NCBI GenBank assembly: GCA_947502765.1
Contig: CANNBA010000015.1
Location: forward strand, 1-53,774
Direction: 5' to 3'
Source of the DNA: BACL11 sp945865535
GTDB lineage: Bacteria > Bacteroidota > Bacteroidia > Flavobacteriales > BACL11
Length of the DNA: 53,774 bases
Shown: one piece after another, positions 26,182 to 35,259 of the stretch
Position numbering within the stretch: the stretch's first letter is position 1
How the letters are laid out: each line of letters begins with the position of its first letter
The notes under the pieces: generated by a model
The model's database searches: none
Told to the model about the DNA's origin: nothing
What the model saw: only the letters and a program-made list of their open reading frames with translations
Translations under genes and position numbers: made by a program

Positions 26182-28185
26182 CTACTTATTCTTATTAGTA
26201 GAAGTTGGGACATAATCCTCTCTTATTACTTTAAAAGATGTTCTTCTGTTATATTGGTGAGCAATTTCTTTGTTTTTCTTAAAAATTATTTTCTTAATAT
26301 ACGCCTCTGTTAAAACATCCCCCACTTTAAATCGTCCATCTTCTTCTTCAATAACAAATGGCTCTTTTTCACCCATTCCTCTTGCAACAAGTTGCCCTGG
26401 ATCAATACCTTTAGCGATTAAATATGAAGCACAGGCATCTGCTCTTTGTTGAGATAATTTCTCATTTGGAACATCAGAACCTATATCATCCGCATGAGCT
26501 AATATTTCAATTATCACATTAGGATTATCTAATAAACCTTCAGCTAATTTATCTATATCCATAAGAGATTCTGGTCTTAAATCAAATTTATTAAAATCAT
26601 ATTTAATTACCGGTAAAATGATTTTTTTTCTGATTGGATCAACACGTAAATCAACAATAAAATCCTTACTTACTTCAATTCCTTCTGTAGTTTCTCTTGC
26701 TATCTTAGTTAGATAACCTGCTTTATTTACAATAATTTCATAAGAAACTAATGGCTCTAATTTAAACGAATATTTACCTGTATTATCAGTTAAAACTTCA
26801 TTAGTCTTACCATTGCTTCCAATTAACTGAACTTTTGTACCCGTCAGAATAGCTCTAGTTCTTGAATCTGTTACAACACCTTGAACAGATAACTTAAGGG
26901 CTGGTAATTCAAATTGATAAATATCATCTCCTCCTTTACCTCCAGATCTATTTGATGTAAAATAGCCTCTTTCACCATTGTTTTCAACAATCATTCCAAA
27001 ATCATCTCCAGAAGAATTAACCGGTGCTTTTAAATTTACTGGTAAAATATAGGCGTCATTTTCATCTTTAGAAGTTTTGTAAATATCAAATCCTCCCATA
27101 CCAACATGTCCGTTAGAAGCAAAATAGATTATCCCATCAGAAGCTAAAAAAGGAAACATCTCATCTCCAGGAGTATTTACAAGCGGGCCTAAATTCATAG
27201 GATCGCTCCATATATTTCTTTTTCCTTTTACCGTAATCCACAAATCTTTACCTCCATAACCTCCAGATAAATCAGATGAAAAAATAAGAATACTTTCATC
27301 TTCACTTAAAGTTGGATGGCCTATAGTAGTATTACTATCAACTTTAACTTGTAAAAGCTGAGTTTCTCCCCAAATCTGTCCTTTTTTTTCTGAAACATAT
27401 ATACCGCATCCAAGATCTTTTTTCTTCTCCACTTTACACTGGGTTAAGTACATTACCGTCCCTCTTTTATTTACAAAAACCGAACCCTCATTTCCTTCTG
27501 TATTAATTGGCTCAGTCATAACAACTGGCCTACTCCATGCTCCTTTCTTATCGAGCTTTGAAGACCAAACATCTGAGAAAAATTCGCCAGTTCTAGCATC
27601 AATTTTATCAGTTAATCCTCCTTCTCTTGTAGATGTAAAATAAAGCTCAGAATATTCACCATTACCAAAAGCGGGAGAAAAATCAGAAAACCTAGAATTA
27701 ACAACAGGCATAAGTTCTACGCTATATCTTGTTGGCTCATCTTTCCACTGCAAAGCAAAATTACAAGATTTTAAACCCATCTCTCCTCTAACATCAGTTG
27801 GATTAAGCTGTATATATTTTGCATACTGAATAGCTGCTTCATTAAAATTACCTAGCATTTTTAACACATCAGCATATCTTAAATACACCGTTACATCAGT
27901 ATATTTTGCTTTAATTGCTCTTTCATAATAATTTTCAGCTTGCTTAATCTTAGCTGAAAGTCTGTAACACTCAGCTTGCTTAAAAATAATCTCAGCTTTT
28001 TCAGCCCTATTTTTAGTCTTTTCATAAGCTTTTTTATATAATTTTATTGCTGTTGCGTACTGCTCTAAACTAAACTCAGCATCAGCTTTTTTCATTGCTC
28101 TGCTTTTCTTTTGAGCATATACTTCAGATTGAGAAGCCGTAAATAAGAAGAGCAATACAGCTAATAAACGTAATAATTTTTTCAT
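26182..28185 (-). CDS. PorE-like TPR/PD40/CRD/OmpA envelope protein
   Basis: This 667-residue protein has a signal peptide (about 1-24), tetratricopeptide-like helices (about 30-145), a WD40/PD40 beta-propeller (about 165-425), a carboxypeptidase-regulatory-like fold (about 432-512), and a C-terminal OmpA peptidoglycan-binding domain (about 520-655). The OmpA part includes YDFNKFDLRPES, HADDIGSDV and NEKLSQQRADACASYL. Domain order and length match PorE, which links the T9SS ring to peptidoglycan in Porphyromonas. Unlike that lipoprotein, no lipobox cysteine is seen after the signal region. The function is therefore likely T9SS-linked or general cell-wall anchoring, as several paralogues exist in Bacteroidota. 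It has its own promoter and terminator. Confidence 0.82.
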   Translation of the reverse strand: MKKLLRLLAVLLFLFTASQSEVYAQKKSRAMKKADAEFSLEQYATAIKLYKKAYEKTKNRAEKAEIIFKQAECYRLSAKIKQAENYYERAIKAKYTDVTVYLRYADVLKMLGNFNEAAIQYAKYIQLNPTDVRGEMGLKSCNFALQWKDEPTRYSVELMPVVNSRFSDFSPAFGNGEYSELYFTSTREGGLTDKIDARTGEFFSDVWSSKLDKKGAWSRPVVMTEPINTEGNEGSVFVNKRGTVMYLTQCKVEKKKDLGCGIYVSEKKGQIWGETQLLQVKVDSNTTIGHPTLSEDESILIFSSDLSGGYGGKDLWITVKGKRNIWSDPMNLGPLVNTPGDEMFPFLASDGIIYFASNGHVGMGGFDIYKTSKDENDAYILPVNLKAPVNSSGDDFGMIVENNGERGYFTSNRSGGKGGDDIYQFELPALKLSVQGVVTDSRTRAILTGTKVQLIGSNGKTNEVLTDNTGKYSFKLEPLVSYEIIVNKAGYLTKIARETTEGIEVSKDFIVDLRVDPIRKKIILPVIKYDFNKFDLRPESLMDIDKLAEGLLDNPNVIIEILAHADDIGSDVPNEKLSQQRADACASYLIAKGIDPGQLVARGMGEKEPFVIEEEDGRFKVGDVLTEAYIKKIIFKKNKEIAHQYNRRTSFKVIREDYVPTSTNKNK

Positions 28186-28236
28186 TTTAAGATTTTTATT
28201 ATTCTGGCTAAAATAGGTAATAATTTACACATGCAG

Positions 28237-28244
28237 CAAAAATA
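28237..28244 (-). promoter_or_regulatory. Bacteroidota -7 element (TATTTTTG) for the PorE-like gene
   Basis: TATTTTTG on the minus strand matches TAnnTTTG and lies about 50 bases upstream of the start codon. A TTG occurs 17 bases further upstream, a little closer than the usual 19. Confidence 0.55.
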
Positions 28245-28281
28245 GAAAAACAGAATTATAACAAGCTTATTGTTAGCATGA

Positions 28282-29289
28282 TTATAACTTAGCCGACTTT
28301 ACTGTTTTAATAATTCTTCCAGCAATCTTATACGGATCACCATTAGATGCTGGTCTTCTATCTTCTAAATATCCTTTCCATCCTCTTTCGACAGTTAAAA
28401 TTGGAATTCTTATAGACGCTCCTCTATTGGAAATTCCATAACTAAAATCATGAATTGATGCCGTTTCATGACGACCGGTTAATCGTAACTCATTATGGGC
28501 GCCATATACTTCAATATGTTCTTTAGCAACTGGGCGGAAAGCTTCACAAATTTTTTCATAAGTTTTTTGAGAACCACACTCTCTCAAAGTAGAATTAGAG
28601 AAATTAGCGTGCATTCCTGAACCATTCCAATCTCCTTGAATTGGTTTTGGATGATACTCGATATAATATCCATAATCTTCTGTTAGTCTATCTAATAAAT
28701 AGCGAGCAACCCAAAGTTCATCCCCTGCTCTCTTAGCTCCTTTAGCAAATAATTGGAATTCCCATTGACCACAAGCAACTTCTTGGTTAATTCCCTCAAA
28801 ATTAATACCTGCCTCAATACATAAATCGGCATGTTCCTCCACAAAAGCTCTACCGTGAGTATTTTTACCACCAACCGAGCAATAATACAAACCTTGCGGG
28901 CCAGGATATCCACCTAAAGGAAAACCTAAAGGAAGCTGAGTTTCAGAATCCATCACAAAATATTCTTGTTCAAACCCAAACCAAAAATCATTATCATCAT
29001 CTTGTATTTGTGCTCGTGCATTTGATGCATGTGGAGTTCCATCCGAATTTAAAACTTCTGTCATCACTAAAAAGCCATTAATTCTATTAGGATCCGGAAA
29101 AATAGCAACTGGTTTTAACAAGCAATCGGAAGAATTACCATCAGCTTGTTTAGTCGAACTTCCATCAAAAGCCCAAATTGGACAAGATTTAAGAGTACCA
29201 TCAAAATCTTCAACAACTTTAGTTTTACTTCTCATGTTTTGAGTTGGGAAATAACCATCTAACCAGATGTATTCTAATTTAGTTCTCAT
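28282..29289 (-). CDS. glnII: Glutamine synthetase, type II (eukaryote-like)
   Basis: This 335-residue glutamine synthetase of the short GSII type makes glutamine from glutamate, ammonia and ATP. It shows the beta-grasp N-terminus with LEYIWLDGY, the WAFDGSST segment, the metal-binding EQEYFV, the long stretch with NQEVACGQWEFQ, and the ATP-site NGSGMHANFS. The C-terminal RPASNGDPYKIAGRI is also typical. The longer GSI and GSIII types are excluded by length. It has its own promoter and no visible PII or glutamate synthase neighbour. Confidence 0.95.
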   Translation of the reverse strand: MRTKLEYIWLDGYFPTQNMRSKTKVVEDFDGTLKSCPIWAFDGSSTKQADGNSSDCLLKPVAIFPDPNRINGFLVMTEVLNSDGTPHASNARAQIQDDDNDFWFGFEQEYFVMDSETQLPLGFPLGGYPGPQGLYYCSVGGKNTHGRAFVEEHADLCIEAGINFEGINQEVACGQWEFQLFAKGAKRAGDELWVARYLLDRLTEDYGYYIEYHPKPIQGDWNGSGMHANFSNSTLRECGSQKTYEKICEAFRPVAKEHIEVYGAHNELRLTGRHETASIHDFSYGISNRGASIRIPILTVERGWKGYLEDRRPASNGDPYKIAGRIIKTVKSAKL

Positions 29290-29323
29290 ATAATTTGTTT
29301 TGGTTTAGTAATTCATACGGACG

Positions 29324-29355
29324 CAAATATAACCCAAAAGAAAGCAGCTAAACAA
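29324..29355 (-). promoter_or_regulatory. Promoter of glutamine synthetase
   Basis: On the minus strand TTG (complement of 29353-29355) is followed after 21 bases by TATATTTG (complement of 29324-29331), a TAnnTTTG match, about 35 bases upstream of the start codon. Confidence 0.62.
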
Positions 29356-29405
29356 TTACAAAAGCAGGAAGAGAATAGTAATTTATCAACAAATTATTAA
29401 ATACC

Positions 29406-29600
29406 TTAAACTAGTGTTTTATATATGTAGAATAGGTAAAATAATTCTGGGGCGCCAGTGCCAGCAGCTACAATTGTCATAGCTACAACCAAAGCAGAGA
29501 TTTTCATTTTCAGGGCTAAAGAAACAGATCCTCTAACCAAAAGCTCGCCACACAAAAACAATACAACTAAAGATACTAATAATAAGATTGTAGGACTCAT
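29406..29600 (-). pseudogene. Truncated Na+/Ca2+ exchanger (CaCA family) N-terminal fragment
   Basis: This 64-codon reading frame begins as a CaCA-family membrane exchanger. A hydrophobic helix is followed by GELLVRGSVSLALKMKISAL and VAAGTGAPEL, equivalent to the GTSAPEL motif of the first alpha repeat. It then ends after eleven unrelated residues. Full exchangers are about 300 residues or more with a second alpha repeat. No continuation is visible in any frame before the glutamine synthetase gene. Its ATG overlaps the tatA TGA stop (ATGA), so it is coupled to tatA. It is most likely a decayed remnant, though a short membrane peptide cannot be excluded. Confidence 0.7.
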
Positions 29601-29788
29601 TGTTTTGTCACATCAAAATCATCTTTGATAGAACTTGCACTATCACGAATTTCTTTTTTAATGTCATTGGAAGCATCTTTTACTTCTCGCATTGCCTTAC
29701 CAAGTCCTCTAGCAAGTTCTGGAATTTTCTTTGAACCAAAAAATATGATAATAAAAAATAATATTAGTAAAATCTCAGAGCCTCCCAT
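29597..29788 (-). CDS. tatA: Twin-arginine translocase subunit TatA/TatE
   Basis: This 63-residue TatA-type protein forms the pore of the twin-arginine pathway that exports folded proteins. It has one N-terminal transmembrane helix with LLILFFIIIFFGSKKIPEL, the FG hinge, and the amphipathic helix LARGLGKAMREVK with a charged tail. It lies downstream of the secDF terminator. It is coupled by a four-base overlap to the truncated exchanger fragment. TatC is not in the window. Confidence 0.92.
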   Translation of the reverse strand: MGGSEILLILFFIIIFFGSKKIPELARGLGKAMREVKDASNDIKKEIRDSASSIKDDFDVTKQ

Positions 29789-29800
29789 AGTGCAAAAATA

Positions 29801-29823
29801 AAAAACCCTTTCAAACGAAAGGG
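29801..29823 (-). terminator. Intrinsic terminator after secDF
   Basis: CCCTTTC and GAAAGGG form a perfect seven-pair stem with a four-base loop, followed on the minus strand by TTTTT. It separates secDF from tatA. Confidence 0.85.
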
Positions 29824-29853
29824 CCTTTTAATTACATTTATTTACCAAAAAGG

Positions 29854-32853
29854 TTAATCTTCTTTTTTGGTTGTATCTAGAGTAATAGCAGATGCAATGA
29901 ATAATGAAGAGTAAGTACCAACTACAACCCCAACCATTAAGGCAAACATAAACCCTCTAATTACCTCTCCCCCAAATATAAAAATTATTAAAAGTACAAC
30001 GAAAGTTGTAAAAGATGTATTGAAAGTTCTACTAAAAGTGGAATTCAAGGCATCATTAGCAGTAGCATGCAATCCTTTCTTTTTATTGTTATTTAGGTAT
30101 TCTCTGATACGATCAAAAATAACAACAGTATCATTTATTGAATATCCAATAATAGTAAGAATGGCAGCAATAAAGGCTTGATCAATTTCTAAAGAGAAAG
30201 GTAAAATACCATAGAAAATAGAGAAAACAGATAGCACTATCAGTACATCATGAGCTAATGCCACAACAGCACCCAAGCTAAATTGCCATTTTCTAAATCT
30301 TACTAAGATATATAAAAAAATGACTATCAAAGAGAAAATAACTGACCATAAGGCTGCATCTTTAATATCATCAGCAATGGTAGCTCCTACTTTTTGTGAG
30401 CTCATAATTTCATACTCCAAACCAGTAGTAGCCAATCCTTCTGCTAATTTTGATTCTACAATTTTATCAGTAGTAATGTCTTTACTTTGAATCATAAATG
30501 AAGTTGTAATCTTAACTTGATTATCTGGTCCAAAAGTTTTTACTTGCGCAGTAGAGCTCTTGCCGTTTTCATCAACAAATACAGTAGATAGAGCAGACCT
30601 TACGGCCTCATTATCTACAGCATCATCAAATCTAACAACATAGGTTCTCCCTCCTACAAAATCAACTCCAAAATTTAACCCCTTTGTAATTAAAGAACCT
30701 ATTCCTAATATAATTACAACAGATGATAAGATATAGTATCTTTTTCTTTTTCCAATAAAATCAATATTGATATTTTGAAATGCTCTTTGAGTCATTTTAG
30801 TTGCAAAAGAAATAGTTTTTCCTTTGTCTAATCTTGCTGAAATAATTAATCGCGTAATAAAGATTGCTGCAAATAAAGAAGTTAGAATACCAATTGCAAG
30901 AGTAGTAGCAAAGCCTTTAATTGATCCTGTTCCAAAAGTATAAAGAATAATAGCTGTTAATAGTGTAGTAACATTGGCATCAATAATTGAACTATAAGCA
31001 CTATTATAACCATCAGTAACTGCCAATTTCAATCCTTTACCATTTTTCATCTCTTCACGAATACGCTCATAGATAAGTACATTAGCATCTACAGACATAC
31101 CAATAGTTAAAATAATACCCGCAATACCAGGTAATGTAAGTACAGCTCCTATTGATGCTAACACTCCAAAGATGAAGAATATATTTACTAAAAGAGCAAT
31201 ATTAGCAGCTAATCCTGCACTACTATAATAAAGTGCTATATAGATTAATATTACTATAAGTGCAAAAATAAATGAAAACATACCTGCACTAATCGCCTCT
31301 TTTCCTAATGAAGGGCCTACAATTGCTTCTTCAATAATACGAGCAGGCGCTGGCAACTTTCCTGACTTTAGAATATTAGCCAAATCCTTTGCTTCATCTA
31401 AAGTAAAATCTCCTGTAATAGAAGACCTTCCGCCAGAAATCTCAGCTTGCACAGTTGGGTATGAATACACATATCCATCTAGTACAATAGCTACTGATTT
31501 ACCGATATTATCTGCTGTTAATCTTTTCCACTGCTTAGCTCCCTCAGCATTCATTTCCATGGATACCTCAGCAGTTGAACTGTATTGCCCGAATTCCTCA
31601 TTAGCATCAGTTACAACATCACCCTCCATAGCTGCCTTTCCACCTCTATCAGATTTTAAAGCTACTAATTGTACAAACTTTCCATCAGTATCAAAGGGTT
31701 TAACAGTATAAGAAAATACTACATCAGGGGGAAATAATTTTATTATTGATTTATCCTTTAAGTATGCATTTACTTGAGCCGTATCTTTTACTGCACAAAT
31801 ACCCACAACAGGACCTGGATTTAACTGACCTGTTTGCTGATTTACATTAGGAAACAAAACAGCATACAAAGGATTTTCATTAGCAAATTGTTCAGCTGAT
31901 AAATCTTTACTTGCCGAATCTGTTGACAAAGAATCATCTGCTAATACATCAGCCAACAAAGTTGACTTATCAGAATTTTTAGTAGTATCTGGATTAGCTT
32001 TCTCAGCTACATCCTTAGTTTTAGCATCTTTATTATCGGCTACTTCTTGATTTTTTGCAGTTGTATCTTCAGCAGTTCTTAAATAAGTATTAGCCGATTC
32101 AAATGCTTGAAATAATTCAGTGTACTCGTAAGTCTCCCAGAATTCTAATTGAGCAGTAGATTGTAATAATTTTCTTGCTCTTTCAGGGTCTTTAATACCA
32201 GGAAGTTCAACAAGAATTCTTCCAGCTGTCTCTAATCTTTGAATGTTTGGCTGTGTTACCCCAAAACGGTCAATTCTACTTCTTAAAATATTAAAGGAAT
32301 GAGAAATAGCATCTTCAACCTCAGTTTTTAAAATAGCCACAACCTCTTTATTAGTTGCGTTAATCTTTACTTTATCCTTTAACTGAGAAGTGAAAATAAC
32401 TGCTAACCCATTATTTGGAGACAGCTTTTCATACTCTTTTTCAAATAAGGAAAGAAAATCCTCTTGACTGTTTTTTTGTGCATTTAAAGTATTTGCAATG
32501 GCAGTATTAAAAAGAGTATCCTTGCTATTGTTTGATAAGGCTTTTACTACATCAACAACCATTACTTCAAGGGTGACATTCATCCCTCCTTTAAGGTCAA
32601 GCCCAAGATTTAATTCTCTTGCCTTACAATCAGCATAAGAATATTCAGTGATAAAGAGGTCATATACTATTTCAGAATTTACTGAATCCAAATAAAATTT
32701 TTCCTTTGCCTCTTGCTCCTCAGCAGGATATGAACTAGCATAAGCTACTGCATCATCTTCTACTCCACCAGCAACATAAGTAAATGATAGTTGGTATAAA
32801 CAAACAATTGCGAATAGTATTGTAAAAAATTTAATAAAATTTTTGTTTTGCAT
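29854..32853 (-). CDS. secDF: Fused protein translocase SecD/SecF
   Basis: This 999-residue SecD-SecF fusion uses the proton motive force to assist Sec export from the periplasmic side. The SecD half has a first transmembrane helix, the periplasmic domain with LGLDLKGGMNVTLEV (about 83-97), and a membrane block with five further helices. The SecF half starts near the NFGVDFVGGRTYVV motif. Both halves have the conserved transmembrane block. A low-complexity, Asp/Lys/Ser-rich stretch (about 258-325) lies in the SecD periplasmic domain, likely flexible. Its own promoter and terminator mark it as a single-gene unit. Confidence 0.95.
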   Translation of the reverse strand: MQNKNFIKFFTILFAIVCLYQLSFTYVAGGVEDDAVAYASSYPAEEQEAKEKFYLDSVNSEIVYDLFITEYSYADCKARELNLGLDLKGGMNVTLEVMVVDVVKALSNNSKDTLFNTAIANTLNAQKNSQEDFLSLFEKEYEKLSPNNGLAVIFTSQLKDKVKINATNKEVVAILKTEVEDAISHSFNILRSRIDRFGVTQPNIQRLETAGRILVELPGIKDPERARKLLQSTAQLEFWETYEYTELFQAFESANTYLRTAEDTTAKNQEVADNKDAKTKDVAEKANPDTTKNSDKSTLLADVLADDSLSTDSASKDLSAEQFANENPLYAVLFPNVNQQTGQLNPGPVVGICAVKDTAQVNAYLKDKSIIKLFPPDVVFSYTVKPFDTDGKFVQLVALKSDRGGKAAMEGDVVTDANEEFGQYSSTAEVSMEMNAEGAKQWKRLTADNIGKSVAIVLDGYVYSYPTVQAEISGGRSSITGDFTLDEAKDLANILKSGKLPAPARIIEEAIVGPSLGKEAISAGMFSFIFALIVILIYIALYYSSAGLAANIALLVNIFFIFGVLASIGAVLTLPGIAGIILTIGMSVDANVLIYERIREEMKNGKGLKLAVTDGYNSAYSSIIDANVTTLLTAIILYTFGTGSIKGFATTLAIGILTSLFAAIFITRLIISARLDKGKTISFATKMTQRAFQNINIDFIGKRKRYYILSSVVIILGIGSLITKGLNFGVDFVGGRTYVVRFDDAVDNEAVRSALSTVFVDENGKSSTAQVKTFGPDNQVKITTSFMIQSKDITTDKIVESKLAEGLATTGLEYEIMSSQKVGATIADDIKDAALWSVIFSLIVIFLYILVRFRKWQFSLGAVVALAHDVLIVLSVFSIFYGILPFSLEIDQAFIAAILTIIGYSINDTVVIFDRIREYLNNNKKKGLHATANDALNSTFSRTFNTSFTTFVVLLIIFIFGGEVIRGFMFALMVGVVVGTYSSLFIASAITLDTTKKED

Positions 32854-32890
32854 AATCTTTGGTTTTTTTCTCGTTTTTTTAAAAAGTCGG

Positions 32891-32898
32891 CAAATATA
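32891..32898 (-). promoter_or_regulatory. Bacteroidota -7 element (TATATTTG) for secDF
   Basis: TATATTTG on the minus strand matches TAnnTTTG and lies 37 bases before the secDF ATG. A clear TTG element at 19-21 bases upstream is not seen. Confidence 0.5.
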
Positions 32899-33018
32899 GA
32901 ACTATAAAGTAAATAATACTATTACTAAATAAGAAAGTTGGTAAGAGTAAATAAGATTAAGTGCTATAAGATTTTCCCTTTACAAAAATAATGCCGTATT
33001 TTGTACAAATTTATTGCT

Positions 33019-35199
33019 ATGAAATCATTTGTAACAAGCTTAGTCGCTATGCTTTTTTTTACCCAAGTAGCATCTTCACAAATGATTTTAAATAGAGATG
33101 CTTCTTTAATTTTTGAGGAAAATGGCATACCATTTACTGCTGCACTTTCTGGTGGTATAAATGCTGGGCAATTCTCAAATGTAGATTTGAATTTAGATGG
33201 TGTAATGGATCTTGTAGTTTTTGATAAATCAGGAAATAAACTCAGTCCATTCATTAATGATAACGGAACTTTTGTTTACGCCCCAAATTACAGAAGCAAC
33301 TTCCCTGCTATGCACGATTGGGCCCTTTTAACTGATTATAATTGTGATGGAAAAAATGATATTTTTACCTATTCATCAGGAGGAATGGCTGTTTACTTAA
33401 ACACATCAAACACTGAGTTAGAGTTCACTCAAATTACTTCATTAGTATTGAGTGATTATGGCGCTAATAATTTCAATATCTATATTAGCCCTGTTGATAT
33501 ACCAGCAATTACTGATGTTGATTATGATGGAGATTTAGATGTGCTTACATTTTCCATTTTAGGTGGGTTTATTGAATATCACAAAAATTTATCTATGGAA
33601 CTTTATGGAACTTGTGACTCATTGGCTTTTGAGTTTTCAGAAAGCTGTTGGGGGCTATTTTATGAAGGCTTAAATTCTTACATACTAAATTGTCCAAATT
33701 GCCAATGTCCGCAAAAGAATGCTAGCAATAGCTCTAATGCAAAACAAAAACATGCCGGATCCACCCTTTTGGCTATTGATGTTGATAATGATAATGACAA
33801 AGATTTAGTGCTCGGTGATATAAGCTTTAACAACCTCAACCTTTTAATAAATGGAGGTGACAACCAAAATGCGATTATGGTTGCTGTAGATTCTGCTTTT
33901 CCTCAAAATTATAACAACACTATTGCGGCCGAAATGCATGTTTATCCTGCAATATATTATCTTGATGTTACTAATGATGGGATAAATGATTTAATAGTTA
34001 CAACAAATAGCGAAAATAACTCGGAAAATTATGAAAGCTGTTGGGTTTATGAGAATACTGGACAAAGCACTTTACCCAATTTTAACTTTGTCCAAAAAGA
34101 TTTTCTTCAAGCTGACATGATAGAACTTGGAACATCAGCTTTTCCAACTTTCTATGATTACAATAATGATGGTTTGCAAGATTTGGTTGTGGGGAATTAT
34201 GGCTATCACAATCCAAGTAACGATCCTATATCATCATTAGCACTCTTTGAAAATATTGGAAATGACTCTGTGCCAAAATACAATTTAATTGATAGAGACT
34301 GGATTGATTTATCTACAATAAATTTAAATACTCAATTAAATATTCCGGCACTTAACTTAAGCCCCACTTTTGAAGATTTAAATGGAGATAACAACAAAGA
34401 TTTAATTGTTGGTGATGCTGATGGGAAATTGCATTTATTTACCAATACTGGAGCAGGAAACTTTCAGCTTTCTGCACCTAATTATCAAAGTATTGATGTG
34501 GGGCAATTTGCTCAACCACAACTAATGGATGTAAATCGAGATGGATTAACTGATTTAATTATTGGGGAGCAAGATGGAACAATCAACTTCCTTCCTAATT
34601 CTGGATCAATAAATGCTCCTATTTTTGATACTATTATTACAAATTGGGGCGGAATTGATGTTGATCAATCCTTTATTAGTACTGGTTTTAGCAATCCTAC
34701 ACTTTATGATAGTAGTGGTGTGTATCAACTATTTGTTGGAAGTTTTAGTGGCTCAATCTATCAGTTTACAAATATTGACAACAACCTTAGTGGGCAATTT
34801 ACGCCAGTAAATAGCACAGCAGCTGCTCTTTGGGATGGAGGTAAATCTGCAATTGCAATTGCTGATATTAATAATGACAACCAAGGGGATATGATTGTTG
34901 GCAACCTCTCCGGTGGAATTGCCTATTTTAGTAGCGATTCTTTACTTACTGATACCAATACTACATATGTATTTAATAGCAAAAATTCAAGATTTAATAT
35001 TTTCCCTAATCCTACAAAAAAGAGCTTTACAATTAACTCAAACTTGAATGGATTAGTACAAATACATAACTTATTAGGGGAGCTTGTTTACACTGTAATC
35101 AAAAAGGAAAATAATATAGAAATCAATACTCCTAATTTATCCAAAGGAATTTATATCGTTGCATTAAATAAACGCATACAAAAACTTATTATTGAGTAA
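33019..35199 (+). CDS. FG-GAP/VCBS repeat secreted protein with T9SS type A sorting domain
   Basis: This 726-residue protein has a signal peptide (MKSFVTSLVAMLFFTQVASS). The body is a beta-propeller of FG-GAP repeats. At least nine calcium-binding loops of DxDxDG type are seen, for example DVDYDGDLDVL, DVDNDNDKDLVLG, DYNNDGLQDLVVG and DVNRDGLTDLIIG. A cysteine-rich insert (NCPNCQC) lies near residue 230. The C-terminal part (about 655-726) is a type A T9SS domain with FPNPTKKSF and SKGIYIVALN. I chose the ATG at 33019 because it begins the signal peptide; a TTG at 33001 adds six unlikely residues. Similar proteins are common surface or secreted proteins of Flavobacteriia. The substrate or ligand is unknown. 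Confidence 0.85.
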   Translation: MKSFVTSLVAMLFFTQVASSQMILNRDASLIFEENGIPFTAALSGGINAGQFSNVDLNLDGVMDLVVFDKSGNKLSPFINDNGTFVYAPNYRSNFPAMHDWALLTDYNCDGKNDIFTYSSGGMAVYLNTSNTELEFTQITSLVLSDYGANNFNIYISPVDIPAITDVDYDGDLDVLTFSILGGFIEYHKNLSMELYGTCDSLAFEFSESCWGLFYEGLNSYILNCPNCQCPQKNASNSSNAKQKHAGSTLLAIDVDNDNDKDLVLGDISFNNLNLLINGGDNQNAIMVAVDSAFPQNYNNTIAAEMHVYPAIYYLDVTNDGINDLIVTTNSENNSENYESCWVYENTGQSTLPNFNFVQKDFLQADMIELGTSAFPTFYDYNNDGLQDLVVGNYGYHNPSNDPISSLALFENIGNDSVPKYNLIDRDWIDLSTINLNTQLNIPALNLSPTFEDLNGDNNKDLIVGDADGKLHLFTNTGAGNFQLSAPNYQSIDVGQFAQPQLMDVNRDGLTDLIIGEQDGTINFLPNSGSINAPIFDTIITNWGGIDVDQSFISTGFSNPTLYDSSGVYQLFVGSFSGSIYQFTNIDNNLSGQFTPVNSTAAALWDGGKSAIAIADINNDNQGDMIVGNLSGGIAYFSSDSLLTDTNTTYVFNSKNSRFNIFPNPTKKSFTINSNLNGLVQIHNLLGELVYTVIKKENNIEINTPNLSKGIYIVALNKRIQKLIIE

Positions 35200-35259
35200 G
35201 TATTTTACTTAAATAATACATTTTTCTACAGCTTCATCATCATAAATATAAATGAAAGT

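Noticed and set aside
33008..33020. GTATTTTG upstream of the FG-GAP gene as a promoter
   Set aside because: It lacks the correct spacing of TA to TTTG in the TAnnTTTG consensus, so it is not a convincing -7 box.
35200..35259. TAAGTA/TACTTA repeat as a terminator between convergent genes
   Set aside because: The stem is short and all A/T except one pair, and the following T-run is weak; the support is too thin to list.
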